A stretch of 64,000 bases of DNA from Cyanodermella asteris (taxonomy: Eukaryota > Ascomycota > Lecanoromycetes > Ostropales > Stictidaceae), in NCBI GenBank assembly GCA_900618795.1, contig UYJD01000014.1:818930-882929 (forward strand). The letters run 5' to 3'. The notes beneath the pieces were generated by a model, which did not search any database, was not told the DNA's origin, and saw nothing but the letters and a program-made list of their open reading frames with translations. Position numbers and translations under genes: made by a program. This document shows, piece by piece, positions 22,841 to 33,278 of the stretch; within the stretch, counting starts at the first letter, position 1; each line of letters opens with the position of its first letter.

Positions 22841-23915
22841 CTATTGGGTCGGATCACCATTTTCTACGGCAACACTCGATCCACCAGACCTCTCAGGCTC
22901 AATCTTACCCCAGCAACTCAGCCTCGTCAGAGTACCATCTCCACTAACCTCGCCCGACCATTGCGCAGGAAGCTCAAAATTCAACAACACCGCTCCACGC
23001 TCACCCAAAGTCATTCTCAGCCTCAAATCGTACGAGAAGCGATCCTGCTCCTTGACTTCCTTCGCATCGCTCTTGCGCATGAAGAATCTCCATTCAATCG
23101 TCCGTCCACCGGCGAACCCCTTTTCACGCCACTCCGGCTCCGTCTGGAACGTGGTCAGTGTGATGGTATCTTCCGTGAGGGTCGTGCGCCGATTCCTGGC
23201 TTTGACCGTCTTTTGTGAAGTGCCTAGGATGCTGTCGAATTTGGCTCCCTCATAGGTCAGCGTGAGCTCGAAGTGGTCTCGCGAGGTTGCGATACGATCG
23301 ATGCAGGGGACGTAGAGAGTGATAACCCTGCTAAATAGAGAAGTCTGCGATGCCAGATCGTCGGGACCGAGGGGCTTCCGCCCGGCTTTCAGGATTTTCT
23401 CGCGGATCGCGGTTGCCACGAGGCTGCAGGTGGACCAGCGTTTGTGCGTTGCATGGAGAGAAGCCGGAAGCCTGTGGAGGAGGGCGATTTGCCTGGCCCG
23501 GATGAACTTTTTGCGGAGTTCGCACTCGAGTCGAGCCATGTCGTGGGCGATTCCCCGGTCCGCGTGGCCTTCTTTGCGCGTGAGGTTGAGCCAGAGTTTC
23601 TCCAGGATCGGCTGTAGCGCCTCTTCTCGGCCGACATAGTCTGTGACTTTCGAGTCGAGCGCCACGAGACCGCTCCACTTGGCTTGGGCGATGACGATGC
23701 GAAGATTGGCTGGCGAAGCCAATTGTCTGTAATGAGAGGTATTCGGTGCGTTGCCCTCGAGGATAACATTACCCGTGGGTAATTTCCATTGTCGGAGTAG
23801 AGCAAGTAGTTCGACGCGGTTTTCTTCGTGGGACGTGCAATCAATGCGTAGCCCGTGCTTTTCATTGTAGAAGACATCGCCCCGGACTATGGGAATATTG
23901 TAGCTGTCCCAGGCC
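22841..23915 (-). CDS. Uncharacterised fungal protein (5' exon uncertain)
   Basis: The main exon is open in one frame from 23915 to the stop at 22841 (about 358 aa). It starts AWDSYNIPIVRGDVFYNE, continues EENRVELLALLRQWKLPTGN and LASPANLRIVIAQAKWSG, then a charged helical part (YVGREEALQPILEKLWLNL, ARLECELRKKFIRARQIALL) and a beta-rich C-terminal half (TTLTEDTITLTTFQ, RTIEWRFFMRKS). There is no ATG in this frame upstream, so a 5' exon is required; the acceptor is TTAAGCAG ending at 23916. A candidate first exon is 24199-24141 (MHDDDGMQRVAWSPSDIAIT) with donor GTGAGC, phase-compatible but leaving a 225-nt intron. I do not recognise the family and give no function. Confidence 0.6.
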
Positions 23916-24598
23916 CTGCTTAAGTGAGCATGTGGCTCTGGACGGAGGACTCATCTCCATAGCTGAGCGCCCGGCTAGTATCGCATTGCTACTCGCTTTG
24001 GGCTGCACCGGGTCCATCGACAAGGCCTTCGCCACATGTCTCTCGCTCAAATAGGCCTTGCCATGTTCGACAGAGGTGCGAACCGCGACCTGTTCGTCGC
24101 TGCTGCAGGTTGCAGTGCACGTAATCTGAAACGAGCTCACGTGATAGCAATATCTGAGGGGCTCCAAGCTACACGCTGCATACCATCGTCATCATGCATG
24201 GTGAACTATCCATGAAATAGCGTCCCGTGAAACGAATAACAAGAAGCACGGCACTTGTATGCCCAAAATTGTGATCGCTACTTCAGCGGAGGGCCTGTGG
24301 GGTGCTGATCGGACGCACGTCTGACTTGTGTAAGAAATTGCTAAGACGATTGAGGCACCCAATCGGTATTGGATCGTAAGAAAGGCTTCATATTACCTAT
24401 GCATATCTGTAGCACCCCGACTCTAGGGAAACGTTGTTCAAACTCCAGAACAGCTCCAGAAACGTCGTTGCACTTCCTACCATCAAAACTCGTAGCATCC
24501 TTCGTAGCTAATCCCTCGCTTGTCCTCCATCGCCATCTCGGATGACTTCTCGTCACGTCGTACGCTCAAAATACTTGCATCATCAATAAAGCTGAAAA
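23916..24598. other. 5' region of the 22841-23915 gene and 3' flank of the TMEM184 gene
   Basis: Contains the putative first exon at 24141-24199 (minus) described with the neighbouring gene. The rest shows no supported gene. Confidence 0.4.
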
Positions 24599-26230
24599 TC
24601 ATAAACGGTTTGAACCCCAGGGATTGTTGTGCGGATCATTCCCGTGGTAACTTGTATCTTGGGACATGAAATGATCTTCTCTCGGATCCACCTGGTACGG
24701 GACCTGCCCGTGGGGTGTGTGCATCGGTACTGCCGTCGGCATTCCAGGTGCAGGCTCAAATGAGTCTTGCCCTGGTCTAGGCACTGTTCCCAGCTCGTTG
24801 CCCTCACTCGACTGCGTTTGCAGTCGAGACTGTCTCTGAGACCTGTAGGCTTCGTATGGACTCGTATATCTTCCACCATCTGGCCGGTCTGTTGGGCCCG
24901 AGTTATATGGATCTTGAGCATATGGATTTTGCGCAAATTGGGAGTCGTTCGATACTGAGTGTTCTGCAGGCCATCCTTCAGTTCGCCCCATCGCAGCAGC
25001 CGATGAATTGAGATGCGCGTCTTGGTCGTCTTCATCGCCCAACTTTTGATACCTGCCAGTCTTTTTGAGTCCAGACAGGGGATTCAGGTTGGTTCCCTCT
25101 CCCGCCGATTCATTGTTCTCGGTGTGCTTCTGATAACTAACATCCTGCTCTCTGTTCTTGCGGCCGACGAATATCCATCGGAAGCCTCTGGCTACGGCCT
25201 TGACGAGATCGATCGGGTTGAAAGCATCCAAGTAAGCCTTGATACCGAGCGGGCCGCCATGATACTGAGTCCGATCTTCACCGCTTTGATTCTCGAGCTG
25301 CATGCTGACAGAGCTGTTCTTGTCGTAGGGCTTCCATGGGTAGACGAACACGTGCATTACGGCGAACATGGCCATCTCTCCACATATACATACGGCCGGA
25401 ATACCAACGGAAAGATCGGGCTGTGACACGTGCTTGCCCGGATGAATGACCGTCCCGGATGTCAGCGCTGACAAGATGAATGTCTGCCAAAAGCAAAAGA
25501 AAATGACCAGCTTAATCGCCATCAATTTCCAGAAGGGTCCATAGGGCGCAAGCGGTTCCTTGAGTTGGATGTAAAACTGAATCAGGCAAAACATGGCAAT
25601 GGTGACAGCAATGGCTTCTATCACCGCGACCCAGACGTGAGCGAACAGCGGGCTTTCGGAGGAGATGCAGTATCTACCAAAATACTGCGTGACCACGGCC
25701 AAGATTGTGCAAGCAACCCGCACCGCACAGTACTGGAAGATGCAAAACCAGATGATATTGAACCATGTTAAGCCACTTCGTGGTGTCTTGAACATGGTCC
25801 ACTTGCCCCATTTCGCTGGCCAAACCCAAGGAACGGGTGTGATGGTTCTGAAATAATTCTTCTGGTCATGGAGCGATGGTTTGATGTAGTAGCACATCAG
25901 CGAGAAGAAAGATGCGATCGCGAATGCTTCGTAGCAGTCTCGTAGGACTTCGAAGTAGACGCTATGTCTCCAGAAGGCAAAGGATAGGAATGAGACGACG
26001 GAATATATGGGAACCATGAAGATGATTCGTATGATGTAGCGCTGTTCCGATGGTCTGGAGTAATGGGTGCCATGCATGAATATCGTGAACAGTGATAGGG
26101 CTACTGCTATTGCGGAGAAGATGGCGCAGAGGAGAAGTCCAAAGTGATGGAATGTCATGCCGAACGACAACGGCTCTTCTGATTCAACGTCGCCATCTTC
26201 CGCTGTGACGTTGCAGTACGTGAGGTTCAT
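24599..26230 (-). CDS. Ost-alpha/TMEM184 (DUF300) family membrane protein, Hfl1-like
   Basis: 543 aa, single exon. About seven membrane segments in residues 25-330: LLLCAIFSAIAVALSLFTIF, RIIFMVPIYSVVSFLSFAFW, then family-typical YEAFAIASFFSLMCYYI, followed by WFNIIWFCIFQYCAVRVACT, VWVAVIEAIAVTIAMFCLIQ, KLVIFFCFWQTFILSALTSG and GEMAMFAVMHVFVYPW. The C-terminal ~200 residues are hydrophilic with many Ser, Gln, Pro and Gly and end NPWGSNRL. In the family, fission yeast Hfl1 acts at the vacuole membrane with lipidated Atg8, and animal OST-alpha moves bile acids; a vacuolar role here is inferred from the fungal relative. Strong match by topology and motifs. Confidence 0.9.
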   Translation of the reverse strand: MNLTYCNVTAEDGDVESEEPLSFGMTFHHFGLLLCAIFSAIAVALSLFTIFMHGTHYSRPSEQRYIIRIIFMVPIYSVVSFLSFAFWRHSVYFEVLRDCYEAFAIASFFSLMCYYIKPSLHDQKNYFRTITPVPWVWPAKWGKWTMFKTPRSGLTWFNIIWFCIFQYCAVRVACTILAVVTQYFGRYCISSESPLFAHVWVAVIEAIAVTIAMFCLIQFYIQLKEPLAPYGPFWKLMAIKLVIFFCFWQTFILSALTSGTVIHPGKHVSQPDLSVGIPAVCICGEMAMFAVMHVFVYPWKPYDKNSSVSMQLENQSGEDRTQYHGGPLGIKAYLDAFNPIDLVKAVARGFRWIFVGRKNREQDVSYQKHTENNESAGEGTNLNPLSGLKKTGRYQKLGDEDDQDAHLNSSAAAMGRTEGWPAEHSVSNDSQFAQNPYAQDPYNSGPTDRPDGGRYTSPYEAYRSQRQSRLQTQSSEGNELGTVPRPGQDSFEPAPGMPTAVPMHTPHGQVPYQVDPREDHFMSQDTSYHGNDPHNNPWGSNRL

Positions 26231-27854
26231 GGTGAGGGAATGGTTGTGGGAGTTGAGAGCGAGGTGGATTGGGGGATGGCTCTAGGCCTTTCGCAGTGCT
26301 GCGATATCCCAAGCTGAGTATTATCCAGGAGTGCGCGCTGGCTCCTTCTCTTCAATGTATGTGGTCCAGCAATCAAGGAGCCCCGGTGGCTGGTTTCCTT
26401 CCCTCGGGACGTTCGATAGAGCGGTCGCGTCGCAGTTCTGAGCGCAAGTGATCGAGGTGGAACGTGGCCCGGGGTGTCTGCAGGAAGCTGTGGTTGGCGC
26501 CGAGCGATGACAGGCGCAGGTTTGAGGAGGTGAGGTGGGCGATAGAGTTATCGGGAAAGGAGACGGCGGGTTGGCAGCGATATGAGGGTATAGTGCGATC
26601 GATAGTCGTTGGCAGCGCCGGGCGTCAAAGAAGCTTTCGGACAACGTCAGATCGCCTCGCGCCAAGGCGTCTTTTGAAATTGGGGCCACGAAGCGATCCT
26701 GTGACGCGCAAAGCTGATCTTAGGCGTCGACTGCCGCCAGCACAGCCTCAACTCCTCCCAGCCTGTCCTGTTGCCGCTCGTCCAATAGATTCACAAGGGT
26801 GGAAGTGTTAATACGAATTCTGCATGCTATTCTTGTTCACGATGCTGTGGCTACGAGAAAGAGACCGCGGACCTTGTGGCTCAGCTCTTGAATGTCCGCC
26901 AGGACAGCAATGAGCCGTCGAGCAGGCAATATATCGACACCATCTGGTAACTGTTGGTGTCGCGAATCAATATCTTCAGAGTCCGTTAGCCTTTGGACTT
27001 TCTGCCGTTGAGCATCCAAGCGCCACTCACGTCTTCATGCACTCAACCCCATTTACTTGGGATGCTCAACCGGACGTTGATCTATTCACAGCCTTGAAAC
27101 CTCAAACCCATCATCAGATGCCGAAACTAGTTCGCTTACACAGACCTCACCTCGAATCTGGCGCCCTTCGACTGCCTCTCCTCCTCTCCTGCAGGTTTCC
27201 AGAGCGGGCGCTGAAGCAAACCAAACCTTCTGCCATTCGAGTGTCTCGACGCGCGGAAATGGCCCTTTTGTATCGCATAACCAATCCTCTCTTTTGTCTT
27301 TTGCGCGACACAAAGTCGAGCAATGCTCCCGATGTATATATTCGTTGGTGTAGGTTCAAAACAGGACCGGATCCGCCGGTTTGCTTCAACGGCCATCCCC
27401 ACAACATGATGGATTTCCCCGGTTACTCGCCTTGGTCTACCAACAGCTGATACTAGAATCAGGCGGTGGGGAGGGATTGCAATATGAACTCGGTTTTGCA
27501 GTTGTTTATAGGTGGTGCGAGGTAACTACATAACTTCTGATCCGGCACGGACGCTTGTCCGGATTTGACACCCTTCCCGCTTCGGCGCTGCTGTTGAGAG
27601 CGATTCGGTTCTCAAGATCTAAGCTCTAAGCACCTTCTCTGATTTCACTCGAAGAACTGAGCGCACTCAAGTTGCCCCAGTTGAGCGGATCCAATGCTGT
27701 ACAGAAAATTTCGTCTGAGCTTCCGTCACCCTCAATTCCGAAGAGTCCGCCGTGTCAGTCCACATCCATTCACGTTCTTTCCTGACCAGCCAGATCGAAA
27801 AGGCACGCTCGTTACATCCCTCTTCCCCTCGTTTCCTCTCCATTATACTACACC
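26231..27854. other. Gene-poor stretch
   Basis: About 1.6 kb upstream of the TMEM184 gene and of the PQ-loop pseudogene. ORFs of up to 137 aa on both strands overlap each other and carry no domain. Confidence 0.5.
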
Positions 27855-28676
27855 ATGACGATATCCAAAGGCAACATCCCCCCCGTGACCAACGTCCTCG
27901 GCACCATCGGCACCATCTTCTGGTGCATCCAACTCCTCCCCTAAATCCGGCACCTCCACAAACACAAAGACAGCACCGGCGTCCCCGCCCTCACGATGCT
28001 CCTCTGGAGCTGCTCCGCCGTGCCCTTTGGCGCCTACAGTAAGACCCTCAACTTCGCGATTCCCCCTCATCATTCAGCCGCAAATGTTCGGCACCCTCGA
28101 GCTGATCGTCTGGGGCCAGTGTCTATGCTACGAAAAGGAATCCTCGAAGCTGAAGGCGACGCTCGCGGTCGTGGGGCTGTGGGTGTTGCCTCGGTGGACT
28201 GGAGGCGTAGCTGATCTTGACGCTGAGGCCGGTTTACGAAAAGGCGGTCGAGTGGCCTGTTACGTTGATCGGAGTGGTTGCGGCGATTATTCTTGCGGCC
28301 GGCTTCGTCCCTTCTCGCTATCGACTGGCTGGGAGCCTTCTTCTCCATCGTGGGAATAGTTACGCAGGGCGAATTCGACATCCTCGGTGGCGCGCTCTAC
28401 ATTCCATGGTATATTCCATGCTCCCTTACCATGCGGGTGACGGTCCTGACGCGTTGTGAAGTGCTTCGATCGAAATCGGAATGTTCGTCAGCCACGGTAT
28501 CTGGCTCGTCCGAATGCGACATGTGCGCAGGCAAGCGAAAGCCCAAGAAATCGAGTTTTGACGACCTGCCGGAGGCGAAGAGGTACAAGTGGGCCCGGGA
28601 TGCAGGTGCAAAGGGAGCGGCAAAGGGCGGTGTGGTGGTGACGGTCAGGGAGGTGACAGACGAGTATCAGGTGTGA
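27855..28676 (+). pseudogene. PQ-loop repeat membrane protein, pseudogene
   Basis: Remnant of a PQ-loop (cystinosin/SWEET-fold) transporter-like protein with several membrane segments. From ATG 27855 the frame reads VTNVLGTIGTIFWCIQLLP, then TAA at 27942-27944 exactly where the Gln of the P-Q motif is expected, then IRHLHKHKDSTGVPALTMLL and PFGAYS. Further family text continues in other frames: NFAIP then a run of five C and PLIIQPQMFGTLELIVWGQ (one-base shift), RPVYEKAVEWPVTLIGVVAA (second shift), LLAIDWLGAFFSIVGIVTQG with GGALYIPWY (third shift), and the C-terminal FDDLPEAKRYKWARDAGAK ending EVTDEYQV and TGA at 28676. One stop and at least three frame changes with order preserved point to a fairly recent pseudogene rather than introns. 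Confidence 0.82.
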
Positions 28677-29396
28677 GCAAGGGTACGGAGGACAGGGCAA
28701 GACACAACGAGACATCGATCGGGTCATCAATGGATGGAGAAGCTCCGAGACGTCCCAGTGCAGTCATCATGAGGCAGTTCTTGGACGACTGTAGGCTTCC
28801 AAAAGGCAGTAAAAGAAAATGCGCGCCTTCCCAATCGCAGGTGGTACGGGGTCTTCTCAGACTAGATTCAGCATCAACATACTGCACAGGAAGAACCAAA
28901 ATCGATGATGGGAGCAGTGAATTAATTTCAAGGCATGATGAATGAGATTCATATTCTTATATGGCTCGATATATCGCTTCAGATTCATTCTTTTCCAACT
29001 CGCGGGCCGGCTGCGAAGCGTATCAACCCGTGATGACGACTTCCGCTTTTGTTGTTCTCCCGTTCCAGGCCTCGGATTCATAGATGATAAGAAAATCTCA
29101 ATGAGTGTCGTAAAAAGCGTCAACAAAAGCCAAAAGCAAATCCAAGACCCCAAGCATATGTTCCAAATTCTTTAGGTATTTCCATCGAAGCGAAGATATG
29201 ACATGCCACGCGTGACATGCCCAATGTAAGAATTAGATGCAAGCCAAATGATAGGAAGCACAGATAGACATCTGGCAAGTGTATAAGGAGCGTACCGCGT
29301 GCGCCGCGCTAATCGTATATATCAAAGCAGAGGTTCGTTAAAGGTCATCATCGTGTAGGCGTGGTTGGGGGTTGGTAGCGAGCTAATTGCATCAGC
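28677..29396. other. Intergenic
   Basis: Convergent region between the PQ-loop relic and the disordered-protein gene. No supported feature. Confidence 0.5.
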
Positions 29397-30824
29397 TTAC
29401 AACCAAGCCGACGATGAGCCAAACGTGCTCTTAAAGGGCGATCCGATCTCGGAGATGTAGTCCTCGGCAGTGAACGTCCTCAGACCGTGCTTGTGGAGAT
29501 ACTCGGACTCTTCGTCCCAGATGGTAGGCTCTGACGGTGCGACGGCGACCTTGGTTGGCCTATGTGGCTGACGAACAGATCGTGACTTTGACGGTGTGGT
29601 GGGAGCTGAAATAGTTGGCTGCTCATCGCGCGAGACAGTCGGGGCCCGGCGACGGCTTGGGTCACGACGGGGTACAGTGATTTGCTCCTGAATTGGCTCC
29701 GGTGCCTTCTCAAGCTTGGGGGCAGGTGGAGCATCCTCACTCGCAAGCTCTTTGGTGCTGGGGTCGCGACGCAGAACCTTGAAGCTGCGTTGACGTGACA
29801 AGGTACTGGTAGCTTCAGCCTCGGCTTCAACCTTTGGTGTCTCTTGCTTCTTCTCCTTCCTGCTCAAACCACGGCGGAGGGCTTTGAAGCTGCGCTCACG
29901 GCGGAGCCCTTGCTTAGGCTCGTCGTTGTGCTTTCCCTTGATGGGGCTAAATTCCTCGGCCATCTCGTCGAGCTTAGCGAGCTCGGCACCAAATGGGTGG
30001 TCCTTGGTCAAGTCATCGCCATGCGCACCAGAGGAGAAGATGTCGATGCTGTTTCGTACAACCTTGACACCGTTCTCGTCCTTCTCAAGTGATTGCGTGG
30101 ACAGATGACCGTTTGACTGTGCGGAACCGCTCGACTTGCGGCTCTCATTCTCGGTGAGCGAAGTGCCACTGGAGCTGCGAGGTCCGACACTGGGCGAACG
30201 AGCACCAATGCGACTGAGGCTGCGCTGGCGGTGAAGTGCTTGGTGAGTCTTTTTGGTGTGCGAGGGAGCGCGCTTAGGGACGATGGGAGCCTCGACAGCA
30301 AGCTTATCGTCGTCGACAATGGGCTCGGTAACGGTCTTTGACTCTTCAAGTCTCTCTGCAATGCTGGCCTCCGTGTTCATCTCAGCAAGAGTGGTGAGAC
30401 GCTTTTCGGTGCTGAATTCATGCTCGGAAGACTCGTTGACAGGCGTTTGGAGCGGGCTTGGTGAAGCAATGCTTGATGTGCTGCTGAGCGTGGGGACGCT
30501 GCTCTGCGAGCGTAAAGAGTTGTTCGAAGCGGTGGAAGCAAGAGTCTGGCCAGATGAGTACGAGAGCTTGCCGGTGCTGGCGGTAGTTGCGCTGCTAGGT
30601 ATATTTTGAGGGTGGATATCGGGTGCCGTGAAAGCCAGGAGATTTGTCGCGCTGAGCAATTCGAGCGGGAGCGATATCTCGGGTCGGACCGGTACCTTCT
30701 CCTGCGGTCTTCTGGTGCTGAAAGCGCGGCTCATGAAGTTTTGACCAGTTCCATCTGCGTCGGATATCTTGCGGTTCATTCGGGTGGTCATGGACCGGAC
30801 CATGTTGGAAGTTGTGCTTGTCAT
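29397..30824 (-). CDS. Intrinsically disordered Ser/Arg-rich protein with RSFKxLRR repeats
   Basis: 475 aa from ATG 30824, single exon. I chose this start because the sequence before it is A-rich leader (A9 run, then GCCAAAATGACA); the open frame continues 68 codons upstream but in low-quality text. The protein is Ser/Thr/Pro/Arg-rich with no folded domain that I recognise. It carries related short basic repeats: RRERSFKALRRGLSRKEKK, SRQRSFKVLRRDPSTKE and PRRDPSRRRAP, plus LHRQRSLSRIG. The C-terminus YLHKHGLRTFTAEDYISEIG looks more ordered and may be the conserved part. Many basic-Ser motifs could be kinase sites; function unknown. Confidence 0.68.
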   Translation of the reverse strand: MTSTTSNMVRSMTTRMNRKISDADGTGQNFMSRAFSTRRPQEKVPVRPEISLPLELLSATNLLAFTAPDIHPQNIPSSATTASTGKLSYSSGQTLASTASNNSLRSQSSVPTLSSTSSIASPSPLQTPVNESSEHEFSTEKRLTTLAEMNTEASIAERLEESKTVTEPIVDDDKLAVEAPIVPKRAPSHTKKTHQALHRQRSLSRIGARSPSVGPRSSSGTSLTENESRKSSGSAQSNGHLSTQSLEKDENGVKVVRNSIDIFSSGAHGDDLTKDHPFGAELAKLDEMAEEFSPIKGKHNDEPKQGLRRERSFKALRRGLSRKEKKQETPKVEAEAEATSTLSRQRSFKVLRRDPSTKELASEDAPPAPKLEKAPEPIQEQITVPRRDPSRRRAPTVSRDEQPTISAPTTPSKSRSVRQPHRPTKVAVAPSEPTIWDEESEYLHKHGLRTFTAEDYISEIGSPFKSTFGSSSAWL

Positions 30825-32303
30825 TTTGGCTTTTTTTTTCTGTTGTTGAAGCGAAGGATATGATAAATGATAACACAGACTACCTGATGGATTCAGGTGT
30901 CGAGAAATGGGTAACGGAACGGTTCGAGCGAGGTCGGAACCGTTGACTTTTGCTGCGCAAGGGAGCGCAGGAGCGTAACACGAGCTGCCGATTCGGAAGC
31001 AAGGTCGAATGAACGGACGTGTCTGCACAAGGCAGGCGATAATAAGGAGTGGGCGGTTGCTGAGCGCTAGAAAGGATCGAGGGCACCGTTGTCTGATCGA
31101 GTCTTCAAGTGACAGCCAGCGACGGGTTGAAGTGGCAGCTGGGCGGATCGCGTGGTACAGCGGATCAACGTTTGACGGTTAAGACGGTGGTTGTGCGTTG
31201 AAAAGGACCGTATATGCTCTGCTAGGAGCGTTGGTGAGAACAGTCTGAGCTGTCTCGGCGAAGGACAATGGATAAGGATTGGAGTCGGCGACGGCCAGAC
31301 AAGCAGACGAAGAGAAAGAGGCGTGGGATGGCGTGAAGAAAGCAAAGATCGAGCGAGAATGCGCGGCGAGCGCATCGACTTGGGCCTGCAGCACTCTGCC
31401 GCCGGCCCAGACAGACGTGAAAAAGTGGCTGCAAGCGAGGCAGCGCCGTGCATTAGCGGAGGGCCCGCCCGAGCGAGTCCACTGTGCATTCTGTGCAGCA
31501 ATCGGCCACCCGCTATGCATCTGATTGCATCCGCCAAAGCGCCCGCTGTTCCGCCCAATCCTCTCTCGACACCACCAAGCTGCGCATCCAATCACAACTC
31601 GCACGTCCCTGGCCGCCATCGGCCGTGTGGCAGCTCTTCGCTGACTGGCCCTCGAGCGTTCGTCATGCGACAGGACAGGGACAGGACAGGCTCAGGCCAG
31701 CGTCGCGTTCCGCCACACCTCGCAATTCTTCTTCATCACACCTTGTCTCATGTGCCTCCGCAACCGTACCTGAATCTGCTGGAAACGATACCAAGCCTCT
31801 GTTGCTTGCTGCGACTGCAGTAATATCCCGTGCCATCGACGCTCGGCTGTTCATCCTTGTCCTGGGGGCCTGTCCAGCGTTTGCTCCACCCTGCGGTCCA
31901 ATGCGGGCCAGCTTACCACCTTCCGCCAGCTGTGCCTGTCATCCGCGGTCATCTCTACCGGCTGCCCAGTGCGCCACAATCTCCCTAAACGGCCGTTCGT
32001 GTCTCTCTGCTTGGACGCGTATGGCAGCCTTGATGTTGCACCTATGACCAAAGTCGTCAGGTCGCCAATCGCACTTCTCCAGCACTAAATGAAGTCAATC
32101 CCAATGCGCTAGTATTGATGCAGCAAAGATGTCCAAGAGTCTCTAAATATTGCTCGCCCAACACGTGTTTGGCCATTCTTCCACGTCATATGCTGTCGCA
32201 AATCTCCCTCCACGCCAAGGCGGGAGGAAAGAAGTCGCGGCCGGTATCCGTTTGTACCGAGCTGCACGCGCAGCTAAAGACTCAACCAGACACCCACCCA
32301 ATT
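30825..32303. other. Upstream region of the disordered-protein gene
   Basis: About 1.5 kb; overlapping ORFs of up to 210 aa on both strands have biased composition and no domain. Probably promoter and long 5' leader. Confidence 0.5.
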
Positions 32304-32434
32304 GCCTAGCCGACTCCCTAGCCGAGTGTCTACACAGATAACTAACCTAGCACCTACTTCAATACCTAACCAAGTACCCAGCTAAGTATCCAACTAAGTA
32401 ACCCGCTAGGTATCTCCTCAAGTACCGACTTACG
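32304..32434. repeat. Degenerate minisatellite, ~12-nt unit
   Basis: Imperfect tandem units of roughly TACCCAGCTAAG, seen as TACCTAACCAAG, TACCCAGCTAAG, TATCCAACTAAG, TAACCCGCTAGG and TATCTCCTCAAG, with weaker copies at the left (CCTAGCCGACTC, CCTAGCCGAGTG). Copies drift by substitution and one-base length changes. It lies in non-coding DNA. No link to a mobile element is visible. Confidence 0.6.
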
Positions 32435-32661
32435 GGAACGTCAGCAGACCTTTTCCACCCGCCTTCACGCTTGCAGCACATGAAACTCTAAACGATGCCG
32501 AGCAGATGCAGGTCGCTCGATTACGTCGGAGACATGCAGTAGTGGCATTGCCATCTGAGGCTCAATTCCAAGACATCAAACTTCAGAACGTCCAAGATGG
32601 GAGCTGATGAATTACAGAAACTGATCTGGCAAATTTGATGTTACGAATCGGCGGTGTTGAA
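32435..32661. other. Intergenic
   Basis: No supported feature. Confidence 0.4.
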
Positions 32662-33215
32662 TTACATGGACGGCTGCTCGAAGTAATTCCCGATGACACC
32701 ACATCCTTGAACGCTTTTCTGCATTTCTATCGACGCTCGTCTGTGCCAAATGTCTCGATCTCTCGGGATCAAAATGCTCGCATCAATCACCGTGCCATCG
32801 ACGTACAGCCCGTGCCACATATGGCGCTCGCTATGTGTTTGATCTGTCACGCATCGCCCTGCCCGGCAGTATTCGCAGCTTTACCTGACTGTTGTCAATC
32901 GGGGCTTTCTAGCCTCGAATCCTGTATGGCTGCGGGGGTAGCAATCGCGCAAGCTCGCTCTGCACCCATGCTTCAATCCACGTGGGAGGAGCCTTGTTCG
33001 CTATCCGCTTTGACTGCGGTCGCGCCTTGAAATGTCCTTGGGTATAGCTCGGGCGTGAATGTGAGCAGCTCTAGCTGTTTCATGCACTTCTCTGACTTTC
33101 GCCTCGTCGTACCGTCATCCAGGATCACACGTCTCCCGGTTTCGCGGCTCGGGCTCCATCGGATTTGGAGCTCAGTGTGCCAGAGTGACCATTGAGTCTG
33201 AACTGATCATCTTGG
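32662..33215 (-). pseudogene. Probable decayed gene, family unknown
   Basis: Downstream of PWP1 on the same strand. Minus-strand text reads like one protein spread over frames: WHTELQIRWSPSRETGRRVI then LDDGTTRRKSEKCMKQLELL and FTPELYPRTFQGATAVKADS in one frame; TWIEAWVQSELARLLPPQPY in the next; then CEYCRAGRCVTDQ, MWHGLYVDGTVIDASILIP and IGNYFEQPSM ending at 32662 in another. The last change might be an intron (GTAAGC...GGGCAG), but the first has no usable splice sites and no start codon was found. The CEYC...RC pair may have bound a metal. No family is recognised. An intact gene with introns that I misread remains possible. Confidence 0.4.
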
Positions 33216-33278
33216 GGAGGGAACAGACTTAGTTGGAGGATCGACAGAACAATGATCAGTTCGAAGGCCTCTCCACAA

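Noticed and set aside
31191-32047. Overlapping ORFs up to 210 codons on both strands
   Set aside because: Composition follows the local base bias, no domain, no splice logic; treated as upstream region.
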